Source: Methylotenera_A sp040387035 (GTDB lineage: Bacteria; Pseudomonadota; Gammaproteobacteria; Burkholderiales; Methylophilaceae). From it: a stretch of DNA of 64,000 nt. The notes beneath the pieces are model-generated. The model was given only the letters and a program-made list of their open reading frames with translations, had not been told where the DNA came from and made no database searches. The translations under genes were made by a program, and so were the position numbers. Below, one piece after another: positions 52,184 through 60,635 of this stretch; the first letter of the stretch is position 1; every line of letters begins with the position of its first letter. The DNA is taken from NCBI GenBank assembly GCA_040387035.1, contig JAZKEN010000007.1:1-64000 (forward strand). Reading direction: 5' to 3'.

Positions 52184-53641
52184 TTAAGTCCTTAAAGTTT
52201 TTTCATATAAATCTAGATAAAACTGTGCGCTAAACTCCCAGCTGACTTCGCGGTTCATGCCATTTTTCTGAATTTTGCGCCAGTCTGTTTTATTCTTCCA
52301 GATTTCCAGTGCGCGTTGAATAGTGACCAAAAGTGACGCAGAGCTGACCGATTTCAACACAAATCCTGTTGCAGAATTATCCTTGAATGTAGCGTGATTG
52401 GTATCCGTCACCGAATCGGCCAAACCGCCTGTAGACGTTACAATTGGCGGTGTTCCGTAGGCTAAGCCGTATAATTGGTTCAAGCCGCAAGGCTCAAAAC
52501 GGGATGGCATTATAAACACGTCTGAACCCGCCATGATGTTATGCGAAAGGTGTTCGTGGTAGCCAATATTCATGCTTACTTGGGCAGGAAAGCGTTCTGC
52601 CAGGTCAGTAAAGCTGGCTTCCAATACTTTATCGCCGCTACCTAAAATCACGAATTGGCAACCTTGATTAATGAGTTGTGGCACGATGGATGGCAATAGA
52701 TCCAGCCCTTTTTGATGGGTCAACCGGCTGACAACGCCCAATAAAGGGGCGTTTGCATCAATTTGAAGCCCTAATTGCTGTTGAAGCATTTTTTTAACGG
52801 CTGATTTACCCGTAATGCGCTGCTTGCTGTAATTTTTAGGCAGATGCACGTCAAATTCAGGATTCCATTCCTGCGTATCGATACCATTTAAAATACCGGT
52901 TAAATCGTTGCTACGGGTTTGTAGCAGGCCTTGTAGGCCAAACCCGAAGTTTTCGGTTTGAATTTCTTCTGCATAAGTCGGGCTGACCGTGCTCAGTTGA
53001 TCGGCATAAAAAAGCCCCGCCTTTAGAAATGAAATCTGGTCAAAATACTCAAAGCCATTGATTTGAAAATGTGTCGCAGGCAATTCAAGCCTGGTTAGCC
53101 AATTGGCATGAAAATTACCCTGAAATGCTAAGTTGTGAATGCTGAAAATAGACTTGGTAGCCGAGTTGTCTACCAGCTTCATATAAGCAGGTGCCAGGCC
53201 GGTTTGCCAATCATTACATTGAATCAAATCGGGCAGCCAGTTTGGTAGCGGGCTTTGTGCGCTACATAGCAAACTGGCCACGCGTGACAGCACACCAAAG
53301 CGCAAGGCATTATCCAGCCAGTCTTTGCCATTTTCGTCAGAGTAGGGGCCGCCCGCGCGCTCATACAGTGCCGCATTTTTTATCGCAATCACATCCAATT
53401 CGGTATCGGGCATTTTGCCAATCAAAATCGTGCATGCCTGACCAAGCACTTCGATATCGGCAATGGTTTCAATGTTCTTCAGCTTGGCTAACACCGCACT
53501 GTAGCCGGGCATCACCAGCTTGATATCCCCATCAAAAGTTTTTAATTGGCTGATTGCTTTGGGTAAGGCACCGCTAACGTCAGCAAGGCCACCGGTTTTG
53601 ATTAAGGGGTAGGCTTCAGAGGTGGCAAATAAAACGCGCAA
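52184..53641 (-). CDS. glgA: Glycogen synthase (ADP-glucose type)
   Basis: This 485-residue glycosyltransferase starts at TTG after GAAGAG, giving LRVLFATSEAYPLIKTGGLADVSGALPKAI, where KTGGL binds ADP-glucose. A longer upstream frame overlaps the divergent fluoride channel gene and has no family similarity, so it is rejected. QCNDWQTGLAPAYM, SIHNLAFQGNF, LVSRLTHQKGLDLL (as GVVSRLTHQKGLD), FIMPSRFEPCGLNQLYGLAYGTPPIV and GGLADSV are the family features. It extends glycogen chains. The partial glgB and pgi genes near the window end suggest a glycogen cluster. Confidence 0.95.
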   Translation of the reverse strand: MRVLFATSEAYPLIKTGGLADVSGALPKAISQLKTFDGDIKLVMPGYSAVLAKLKNIETIADIEVLGQACTILIGKMPDTELDVIAIKNAALYERAGGPYSDENGKDWLDNALRFGVLSRVASLLCSAQSPLPNWLPDLIQCNDWQTGLAPAYMKLVDNSATKSIFSIHNLAFQGNFHANWLTRLELPATHFQINGFEYFDQISFLKAGLFYADQLSTVSPTYAEEIQTENFGFGLQGLLQTRSNDLTGILNGIDTQEWNPEFDVHLPKNYSKQRITGKSAVKKMLQQQLGLQIDANAPLLGVVSRLTHQKGLDLLPSIVPQLINQGCQFVILGSGDKVLEASFTDLAERFPAQVSMNIGYHEHLSHNIMAGSDVFIMPSRFEPCGLNQLYGLAYGTPPIVTSTGGLADSVTDTNHATFKDNSATGFVLKSVSSASLLVTIQRALEIWKNKTDWRKIQKNGMNREVSWEFSAQFYLDLYEKTLRT

Positions 53642-53717
53642 AATATTCTCTTCAAATAAATGGATATATTGCCTATTATAGTGGCTAAGTACATTATTTT
53701 TAAACTGAAAGCGAAAT

Positions 53718-54107
53718 ATGGCGGCAGGGAAATGGGTGGCGGTACAGTGGCTGGCGGTGGGCAGCGGGGCAGCCCTGGGGGCTTGGATACGTTGGGGTCT
53801 TGGTGTCGCTTTTAATACCAGCATGTTGCCTATGGGCACTTTAATCGCCAATTTAGGTGGTGGCTTATTAATCGGTATGGCCTTGGCCTATTTTGTGGCT
53901 ATGCCTCATCACTATGAATTGCGTTTATTTGTAATGACCGGTTTCTTGGGAGGGTTGACGACTTTTTCAGCCTTTTCGGCCGAGGCGTTTAGCTTTCTGC
54001 AGAAGCAAGAATACGCTTGGGCCTTAGGCCATATGGCCAGTCATGTAGTGGGTAGCCTATTGATGACAGCTCTTGGTTTTATGTTGGTACAGCATTTCAA
54101 AGCTTAA
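53718..54107 (+). CDS. crcB: Fluoride channel CrcB/FluC
   Basis: This 129-residue protein has four membrane helices. AVGSGAALGAWIRWGLG, LPMGTLIANLGGGLLIGM and TGFLGGLTTFSAFSAEAF are the Fluc signature, including the Asn and Phe residues that line the pore. It works as a dual-topology dimer exporting fluoride. The 76 bases between it and glgA show no recognisable fluoride riboswitch. It is followed by a strong bidirectional terminator. Confidence 0.95.
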   Translation: MAAGKWVAVQWLAVGSGAALGAWIRWGLGVAFNTSMLPMGTLIANLGGGLLIGMALAYFVAMPHHYELRLFVMTGFLGGLTTFSAFSAEAFSFLQKQEYAWALGHMASHVVGSLLMTALGFMLVQHFKA

Positions 54108-54118
54108 GTATTAAAACA

Positions 54119-54148
54119 AAAAAGCCCAGCTTTTAAGCTGGGCTTTTT
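54119..54148. terminator. Bidirectional terminator between crcB and rne
   Basis: AAAAAGCCCAGCTT (54119-54132) pairs perfectly with AAGCTGGGCTTTTT (54135-54148). The A-run on the left and T-run on the right serve both convergent transcripts. Confidence 0.92.
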
Positions 54149-54165
54149 GTTTACAGCATCACTCA

Positions 54166-56883
54166 CTATTTCTGAGTTTCTACCATTACCAATGCTGCTT
54201 CATCCGATTTGGCTTCAGCCGCTTTTTTCCAGTTTGGCGCTTTACGCGGTGCTTTGGGTTTTGCTGGCTCATCCACGGGTGCTGCTATTTTTGCATCACC
54301 CTTGGTTTCCACTAATTGCAATCCACCTTGGCTTGAGTCAGCACCGAGGTCAGCTGCCTTAGCCGGTTTACGCGCCGGTTTTTTGGCCGCTTTTGGTTTG
54401 GCTGGCTTTTCAGCTTCTGCCTGTGTAGCGTTTGCATCAGGCGTCACTTTTTTAGTGCTTACCATTTCAATATTGGCATCCACTGCAATCGGTTTAGGTG
54501 CTTTTGCTTTAGCTGGTTTTTGTGGTTTTTCAGTTTTTGCCGGTGTTTCTTTAGCAACTACTTCAGCAGCTTGAGCTTCTTTTGCAGGAGTCTCTTTTGC
54601 TGAGTTAGCTGAAGCGCTAGACTGAACCGCCTCTACCTTAACCACAATCGGGGTTGCATCCACAACCGCATCATTTGGCACGAATGCAGGTGCTGCTGCA
54701 TTCGGGTCACGTGGTTCGCGGCCTTCTTCACGGTTAGCATCACGATTTTTATTACGATTGCGACCACCACGGCTACGGCGACCACTGCGCTCTGAACGTG
54801 GCGGCTGATTTGCATCGGTAACCGCCGCGTTTGGCAAGCCAACGGCTGCTACCGTTGATTCGACTTTCTCACTCACCTCTGCACGTGTTTCGTGTTTAGT
54901 TTCTATATTTCTATTATCAGTCCTGTCCTGGCGCTGTGGGCGCTCTTGACGTTCTGGCCTTGCTTGCTGAGGTTTCGCTTGCTGTTGCTGCGCTTTATCG
55001 CTGCTGGCCGCATTGCCAGCGACATTGTTGCGGTCACGATTATTCGCATTGCGGTCGCGGTTGCGGTTACGATCACGGTCGCGATTGTTATTGCGGTTGC
55101 GATCATTGCCGCGCGCGGCTTCCCTGGCTTCACGTGTAGCCGTCTCTGTCGCTTCAGTACTGGTTTTGACTTCGCTTTCACCCGAGAACCATTTTTTAAT
55201 GCGGCCGAAGATCGAAGTTTTTGCAATCGCCGCTGCTTCTACTTTTTGCTCAGCCTTCTGCTCAACTAACGGTGCTGATGTGGCTGTTTTGATGCCTTTC
55301 ACCAAGGCTTCAGGCGCTTTAGGTTTCGCATCTTCGCTTAAACCGCGCTCGTAAGCCGTTTCTGCCGGTAGTTCAACCATTTTGTAGCTGGCTTGCGACG
55401 TTTCTTCCGTTACATCATCTTGCTTGATTCGCGTGATGCTGTAGTTAGGTGTTTCCATATGCACGTTAGGAATCAACACCACTTCAACGCCCATGCGTTG
55501 CTCGATTTTGTGGATATCGGCACGTTTTTCGTTCAGCAGGAAGGTTGCCGCTTCAACCGGCAATTGCACCTGGATGATCGCGCTATTGTCTTTCATGGCT
55601 TCTTCTTGCGTGATACGCAAGATATGCAGGGCAGTCGATTCAATACCACGGATATGGCCTGTACCGCTACAGCGTGGACAGGCTGCGTGGTTTGTTTCAC
55701 CCAGGCTTGGACGTAAGCGCTGGCGTGAAAGCTCTAACAAGCCAAAGCGTGAGATCTTGCCGGTTTGTACGCGCGCACGGTCTGCATGCAAAGCATCACG
55801 TAAGGTGTTTTCCACTTCACGTTGATTGCGTTGGCTTTCCATATCGATAAAGTCAATCACCACCAAGCCACCAAGGTCGCGCAAGCGCAATTGTCGCGCC
55901 ACTTCTTCAGCGGCTTCCAGGTTGGTATTGAATGCGGTTTGCTCGATATCTGAACCTTTGATTGAGCGGCCAGAGTTGACGTCCACTGAAACCAGGGCTT
56001 CAGTATGGTCAATTACAATGGCGCCGCCAGAAGGCAGGCGAACTTCACGCGAGAAGGCCGATTCAATCTGGTGTTCGATCTGGAAGCGTGAAAACAGCGG
56101 GATCTCGTCCTGGTATAACTTCACGCGCGCCACATTGCCTGGCATTACGTGGTTCATAAACTGCACCGCTTGTTCATGCACATCCGGCGTATCGATTAAA
56201 ATCTCACCGATATCGGCACTGAAGTAATCGCGAATGGCGCGAATCACAAGGCTGCCTTCCTGGTAGATTAAGAATGCACCAGGCTGGATATGCGACGCTT
56301 CTTCAACCGCTGTCCATAACTGCGTCAAGTAGTTTAAATCCCACTGCAATTCTTCAGCGTTGCGGCCAATACCTGCGGTACGCGCGATGATGCTCATGCC
56401 GTTTGGTACTTCCAGTTGCGCCATTACATCGCGCAATTCATTGCGGTCTTCGCCTTCGATACGGCGTGAAACACCGCCGCCACGAGGATTATTTGGCATC
56501 AACACTAAATAGCGGCCAGCCAGGGAAATATAGGTGGTTAAAGCCGCGCCTTTGTTGCCGCGCTCATCTTTATCCACTTGAACGATCAGTTCCTGGCCTT
56601 CCTTGATCACGTCTTGAATACGTGTTTTGCCGCCTTCAGCTTTTTCTGAATAGTAGCTGCGTGAGATTTCTTTAAAAGGTAAAAAGCCATGACGCTCCAT
56701 GCCGTAATCGACAAAAGCGGCTTCAAGGGATGGTTCTACACGGGTAATAACGCCTTTGTAAATATTGCTTTTACGTTGTTCCTTACCAGCGTGTTCTATG
56801 TCTAGATCGACAAGCTTTTGCCCGTCTACGATTGCAACACGAAGTTCTTCCGATTGCGTTGCATTAAATAACATGCGTTTCAT
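54166..56883 (-). CDS. rne: Ribonuclease E
   Basis: This 905-residue endoribonuclease is the core of RNA decay and tRNA/rRNA processing. The N-terminal half (about 1-500) is catalytic: KRMLFNATQSEELRVAIVDG, an S1 RNA-binding domain at about 38-120, the metal-binding VSVDVNSGRS and VVIDFIDM, and the zinc-link CPRCSGTGH. The C-terminal 400 residues are low-complexity and disordered. They include an Arg/Asn/Asp block (about 555-590, repeats of RNR and RDR) and Ala/Pro/Lys-rich tails typical of scaffolds that bind RNA and degradosome partners. It is divergent from rluC with a 596-base interval, as in E. coli, where the rne leader controls its own decay. Confidence 0.96.
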   Translation of the reverse strand: MKRMLFNATQSEELRVAIVDGQKLVDLDIEHAGKEQRKSNIYKGVITRVEPSLEAAFVDYGMERHGFLPFKEISRSYYSEKAEGGKTRIQDVIKEGQELIVQVDKDERGNKGAALTTYISLAGRYLVLMPNNPRGGGVSRRIEGEDRNELRDVMAQLEVPNGMSIIARTAGIGRNAEELQWDLNYLTQLWTAVEEASHIQPGAFLIYQEGSLVIRAIRDYFSADIGEILIDTPDVHEQAVQFMNHVMPGNVARVKLYQDEIPLFSRFQIEHQIESAFSREVRLPSGGAIVIDHTEALVSVDVNSGRSIKGSDIEQTAFNTNLEAAEEVARQLRLRDLGGLVVIDFIDMESQRNQREVENTLRDALHADRARVQTGKISRFGLLELSRQRLRPSLGETNHAACPRCSGTGHIRGIESTALHILRITQEEAMKDNSAIIQVQLPVEAATFLLNEKRADIHKIEQRMGVEVVLIPNVHMETPNYSITRIKQDDVTEETSQASYKMVELPAETAYERGLSEDAKPKAPEALVKGIKTATSAPLVEQKAEQKVEAAAIAKTSIFGRIKKWFSGESEVKTSTEATETATREAREAARGNDRNRNNNRDRDRNRNRDRNANNRDRNNVAGNAASSDKAQQQQAKPQQARPERQERPQRQDRTDNRNIETKHETRAEVSEKVESTVAAVGLPNAAVTDANQPPRSERSGRRSRGGRNRNKNRDANREEGREPRDPNAAAPAFVPNDAVVDATPIVVKVEAVQSSASANSAKETPAKEAQAAEVVAKETPAKTEKPQKPAKAKAPKPIAVDANIEMVSTKKVTPDANATQAEAEKPAKPKAAKKPARKPAKAADLGADSSQGGLQLVETKGDAKIAAPVDEPAKPKAPRKAPNWKKAAEAKSDEAALVMVETQK

Positions 56884-57479
56884 TGATTGCTCCCGCGCTC
56901 AGAGCAAGGCAGACAGTGTTTACTTGGATAAAATTAGCTAAAGCGTTGAATTAAAAGGGATTGCAGATTTAATGCGCATTATCAAACTATATAGACTGGT
57001 CTATATAGCAGTGCGCTAAATTAAGCGTGTATGGGCATTGTCGCAGCGTCTAGCTGCTTGATTAACCTAACGCTGATAGCGTTTTTTCATTGCATGTATT
57101 TCGGATAAAGAAATAATTTTGCTGCAAAGAATTGATTAATGTTGAATGCACCTGCATCTTAAAACTTAGTATCTTTAAATTGATGTCAAACGTTTTTGTG
57201 TTTGGTTTGACATAAATCCGTTAAAATTCGGTCTTCAGTAACTTTAGTCGCGTTTATATTATTTGTCTGCGGCGGCTAGAGCGCAATTGTTTTATCGCTA
57301 CTTACAAATATGGCGAGCGGTATTAGCCAAAATATTGTTCATATAATATATATTAAAAATAAATATTTTTTAATCGATATACTATTTGGTCGTTTGTTGT
57401 TTAAAAAGCTGAATAAGCCTATTAAATTCAACAACATCAATAGTATAGGCGTAATCCCTTTTTTAAGCAAAAAATTAAC
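56884..57479. other. Long rne-rluC divergent intergenic region with several hairpins (probable rne leader)
   Basis: No gene is seen in 596 bases. Four inverted repeats are present. CTATATAGAC (56987-56996) pairs with GTCTATATAG (56999-57008), extended by GCGCA (56974-56978) with TGCGC (57012-57016). GCAGC/GCTGC lies at 57043-57057. AACGCT/AGCGTT lies at 57069-57083. ATGTCAAAC (57183-57191) pairs with GTTTGACAT (57205-57213). By analogy with E. coli, where the rne 5' leader carries hairpins that sense RNase E activity, the first three may form the rne leader. Promoters were not pinned down. Confidence 0.55.
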
Positions 57480-58484
57480 ATGCAAATAGAGCAAAATAAT
57501 CCCGCAGAAAATCAAATTGGTGCACATGCAGCAGCCAATGTCACCGTTGATGAAGCATCGGAAGGGCAGCGCATTGATAATTTTTTAGCTAAAATTCTTA
57601 AAGGCGTGCCTAAAAGCCATGTATACCGGATATTACGAAGTGGCGAAGTACGGGTTAACAAAGGCCGTATCGATGCTTCATACAAGTTGCTGATTGGTGA
57701 CGTGGTGCGCGTACCGCCGATTCGTGTGGCGGCCAATGATAAGGAAGTCATCAGCCAGCCAGCGACATCGGTATTGGAAAGCACCATTATCTTTGAGGAT
57801 GATGCCTTACTGATTATTGATAAGCCTGCCGGCTTTGCCGTGCATGGTGGCAGCGGCGTGAGCCGCGGCGTGATTGAACAATTGCGCATGGAGCGGCCCA
57901 AAGCCAAGTTTCTAGAGCTGGTGCACAGGCTGGACCGCGAAACGTCTGGCGTATTGATGCTGGCCAAAAAGCGTGCGGCATTGGTCGCCCTGCATGAAAT
58001 GATCCGCAATAACCAGACGGATAAGCGTTATTTGATGCTGGTAGCAGGCGAATGGCTTGACAAGAAAAAACGCGTAGCGCTGGATTTGCAGAAGTATGTA
58101 CTGCCCAATGGCGAGCGCCGCGTGAATGTGGTGACGGATAAAAGTAAGGATAAATATGACCAGGCGCAACATTCTGAAACCATATTTTACTTAAAACAAT
58201 CGTTTGCCGGCTTTAGCCTGCTGGAAGCGCAATTGATTACAGGCCGCACCCATCAGCTACGTGTGCAACTGGCGCATTTGGGTTTTCCAATTGTGGGAGA
58301 TGATAAATACGGCGATTTTGCCAATAACAAGGCGCTGCAGAAAAAAGGTTTAAAACGCATGTTTTTACACTCTGCTGAAACAAACTTGCGCCATCCTGTC
58401 ACTGCCGAAAAGCTAAAGTTAATCGCGCCATTGCCGCAAGAATTGCAAAAATTTATGAATACTTTGAATAAGTTAGAGGGTTAA
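57480..58484 (+). CDS. rluC: 23S rRNA pseudouridine synthase RluC
   Basis: This 334-residue enzyme converts uridines 955, 2504 and 2580 of 23S rRNA (E. coli numbering) to pseudouridine. An S4 RNA-binding domain lies at about 28-90 (QRIDNFLAKILKGVPKSHVYRILRSGEVRVN). The catalytic Asp152 is in VHRLDRETSG. IIDKPAGFAVHGGSGVSRG, LITGRTHQLRVQLAHLGFPIVGDDKYGD and FLHSAE complete the fold. The leader before the ATG is A-rich without a clear ribosome binding site. Genes for a HAD phosphatase, a Rieske protein and SppA follow closely in one operon. Confidence 0.95.
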   Translation: MQIEQNNPAENQIGAHAAANVTVDEASEGQRIDNFLAKILKGVPKSHVYRILRSGEVRVNKGRIDASYKLLIGDVVRVPPIRVAANDKEVISQPATSVLESTIIFEDDALLIIDKPAGFAVHGGSGVSRGVIEQLRMERPKAKFLELVHRLDRETSGVLMLAKKRAALVALHEMIRNNQTDKRYLMLVAGEWLDKKKRVALDLQKYVLPNGERRVNVVTDKSKDKYDQAQHSETIFYLKQSFAGFSLLEAQLITGRTHQLRVQLAHLGFPIVGDDKYGDFANNKALQKKGLKRMFLHSAETNLRHPVTAEKLKLIAPLPQELQKFMNTLNKLEG

Positions 58485-58493
58485 CACAACGAA

Positions 58494-59186
58494 ATGCTAG
58501 AAAATGCTATAAAGCTAAAAAATAATACCAACAAAGAAAGACAGTTCGATTTAATTGTATGGGATTGGGATGGAACAGTTGCTAATTCCACTGGCATGAT
58601 CACCAATGCCATTGTAAAAGCCGCCGAACAGGTTGGATTGCCGACGCTAGACCCTCAGGCGGCCACTAATATTATTGGCTTAGGCTTAAAGGAATCCATC
58701 CATGCACTGTATGGTGATATCCCCAATGATAAAGCACAAGCACTGGCGGCACAGTACACGGTAAATTACTATGCCGGCGAAAGCGAAATCCCGCTATTTG
58801 ATGGTGCAAAAGAAATGATTGTGGAGTTGAACCGACGTGGCTTTAAGCTTGCGGTGGCAACTGGCAAGGGCCGGCGTGGTCTAAACTTGGCACTGCAAAA
58901 CTGCGGCTTGGGTAACTACTTTCATGCAACACGTACCGTGGACGAGTGTTTTTCTAAACCGCATCCGCAGATGCTGGACGAGTTGATGGACTTGCTGGTG
59001 GTAAGGCCTGAGCGCACCTTGATGATTGGTGACACCAGTTACGATTTGCAAATGGCGCAAAATGCAGGCGTAGCGTCTATTGGCGTGACTTTTGGTGCGC
59101 AGGCGCATGATAAGTTAGTGAGTTATAATCCATTGAAAATATTTAACCAATTTAGCGATTTAAGCTCGTGGTTACTTGAACAGTAA
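58494..59186 (+). CDS. HAD-family phosphatase (phosphoglycolate-phosphatase-like)
   Basis: This 230-residue hydrolase has the catalytic DWDGTVANS motif at about 22-30 (aspartate nucleophile and acid). VATGKGRRGLNLAL is motif II, the Lys in SKPHPQMLDELM is motif III, and MIGDTSYDLQMAQNAGVASIGVTFGA is motif IV. A helical cap lies between about 35 and 105. The subgroup resembles Gph-like enzymes located next to rluC; the substrate is not certain. It starts nine bases after rluC. Confidence 0.92.
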   Translation: MLENAIKLKNNTNKERQFDLIVWDWDGTVANSTGMITNAIVKAAEQVGLPTLDPQAATNIIGLGLKESIHALYGDIPNDKAQALAAQYTVNYYAGESEIPLFDGAKEMIVELNRRGFKLAVATGKGRRGLNLALQNCGLGNYFHATRTVDECFSKPHPQMLDELMDLLVVRPERTLMIGDTSYDLQMAQNAGVASIGVTFGAQAHDKLVSYNPLKIFNQFSDLSSWLLEQ

Positions 59187-59198
59187 CGACCTAATTGT

Positions 59199-59561
59199 AT
59201 GCAAAAACACACTATTGTTTTAAATAGTCATGACTTGCTTGAGAAGTCGCTGGGCTTACGTTTTGACTTGCCACAATTGGGCGAGTTTGCAACGGGTTTT
59301 GTGGTGCGCTACCACGGCAAAGTGCATGCTTATGTGAACAAATGTGCACATGTACCAATCGAACTAGACTGGAACCAGGGTGAGTTTTTTACGGTCGGCA
59401 AGGATTATTTGATTTGCGCAACCCATGGCGCGCATTATTCGCCCGATACCGGGTATTGTGTGATGGGTCCTTGCAAAGGAAAAAGCTTGCAAGCGCTGCC
59501 AGTTACAGAACAGAATAATCAAATTACCATTCACCTGGACCAGATTAAAAAATATTTATAG
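59199..59561 (+). CDS. Rieske [2Fe-2S] protein
   Basis: This 120-residue protein carries a complete Rieske cluster site: CAHVPIELDW (Cys and His) and CATHGAHYSPDTGYC (Cys and His), about 20 residues apart. No signal peptide or membrane anchor is visible, so it is a soluble ferredoxin-like Rieske protein. Its partner is unknown. A gene of this type between the HAD phosphatase and sppA is common in betaproteobacteria. It starts 12 bases after the previous stop codon. Confidence 0.93.
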   Translation: MQKHTIVLNSHDLLEKSLGLRFDLPQLGEFATGFVVRYHGKVHAYVNKCAHVPIELDWNQGEFFTVGKDYLICATHGAHYSPDTGYCVMGPCKGKSLQALPVTEQNNQITIHLDQIKKYL

Positions 59562-59617
59562 TAAATTCAAGTTAAATGATTGATTCGTTTAGTTTTAACC
59601 ATTAGGAAAGCACTCAC

Positions 59618-60559
59618 ATGTCAGAAGACAATAATTGGCAGCAACAAACCATTGAAAAACTCGCCTTATCAGGCTTGCAAGAACAGAAATCAGCAAGGCG
59701 CTGGAGTATCTTTTTTAAAGCGCTTATGTTTATCTATTTATTCGTAGTGCTGTTTTTGGCTTTGGGTTGGTTGGGCGGCACAAAAGCAGGCACCGGCGCG
59801 CATACCGCGCTTATTGAAATTGCAGGCGTGATAGAGGCGGGCGGCGATGTGAATGCCGATTCGGTGATTACCAGCCTGAGTGACGCTTATGAGAGCAAAG
59901 GCACCAAAGGTATTATCCTGCGGATCAACAGCCCGGGTGGTAGCCCCGTGCAGTCCGGTATTATCTTTGATGAAATCAGGCGTCAAAAGAAATTGCATCC
60001 AACGATTCCTGTTTACGCGGTGGTCGAAGATATCTGCGCTTCTGGCGGTTATTATATCGCCGCAGCAACCGACAAGATTTACGTGGATAAAGCCAGTATT
60101 GTTGGCTCAATTGGCGTATTGATGGATGGTTATGGCTTTACACAAGTGATGCAAAAAGTGGGCGTTGAGCGTCGCCTTTTGACAGCAGGCGATAATAAGG
60201 CCATGCTGGACCCGTTTTCTCCTGTCAACCCGAAACACCAGCAACTTGCGCAAGCCATGTTAAATCAGATACATGAGCAATTTAAAACCGTAGTGCGAGA
60301 AGGTCGCGGCAATCGTCTGGTTGAAGATAACGAAACCTTTAGCGGTCTATTCTGGAGCGGTGAACAAAGCATTAAAATCGGTTTGGCCGATGCGTTTGGT
60401 AGCGCCGATTTTGTGGCACGTGAAGTGATCAAGGAAGAGGAAATAGTCGACTACTCCTATCAAGATAGTGTAGTAGACCGCTTTGCCAAACGCCTGGGCG
60501 CTAGTATGGCTAAATCGGTTGGTATTGATGCGATGCTTAAAGGCGTGCAGTTGAGGTAG
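59618..60559 (+). CDS. sppA: Signal peptide peptidase SppA, short form (S49)
   Basis: This 313-residue membrane-anchored serine protease degrades leftover signal peptides. A membrane helix lies at about 28-50. The catalytic Ser is in EDICASGGYYIAAATDKIYVD, and the Lys is expected in the YGFTQVMQKVGVERRLLTAGDNKAMLDPF region. IRINSPGGSPVQSGII forms the oxyanion strand. The length fits the single-domain form rather than the double E. coli enzyme. AGGAAAG precedes the ATG. It ends the rluC operon, followed by a strong terminator. Confidence 0.94.
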   Translation: MSEDNNWQQQTIEKLALSGLQEQKSARRWSIFFKALMFIYLFVVLFLALGWLGGTKAGTGAHTALIEIAGVIEAGGDVNADSVITSLSDAYESKGTKGIILRINSPGGSPVQSGIIFDEIRRQKKLHPTIPVYAVVEDICASGGYYIAAATDKIYVDKASIVGSIGVLMDGYGFTQVMQKVGVERRLLTAGDNKAMLDPFSPVNPKHQQLAQAMLNQIHEQFKTVVREGRGNRLVEDNETFSGLFWSGEQSIKIGLADAFGSADFVAREVIKEEEIVDYSYQDSVVDRFAKRLGASMAKSVGIDAMLKGVQLR

Positions 60560-60573
60560 TCTTTACAGCAATA

Positions 60574-60602
60574 AAAAAACCGCTTTTTAAGCGGTTTTTT
60601 TA
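60574..60602. terminator. Bidirectional terminator between sppA and pgi
   Basis: AAAAAACCGCTT (60574-60585) pairs perfectly with AAGCGGTTTTTT (60589-60600) over a three-base loop. It serves both convergent genes. Confidence 0.92.
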
Positions 60603-60635
60603 TTGCTATTACTTAAGTTATCTTGCCTTAAGCGA

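Noticed and set aside
52190..52230. TGTGCG string near the glgA 3' end
   Set aside because: It lies within coding sequence and lacks the AC at positions 14-15 and a following -10 box.
53642..53717. Fluoride riboswitch before crcB
   Set aside because: Only 76 A+T-rich bases lie between the divergent starts and no conserved riboswitch core was seen.
53642..53851. N-terminal extension of glycogen synthase
   Set aside because: The extra 70 residues have no family similarity and overlap the start of the divergent crcB gene; the TTG at 53641 gives the standard N-terminus.
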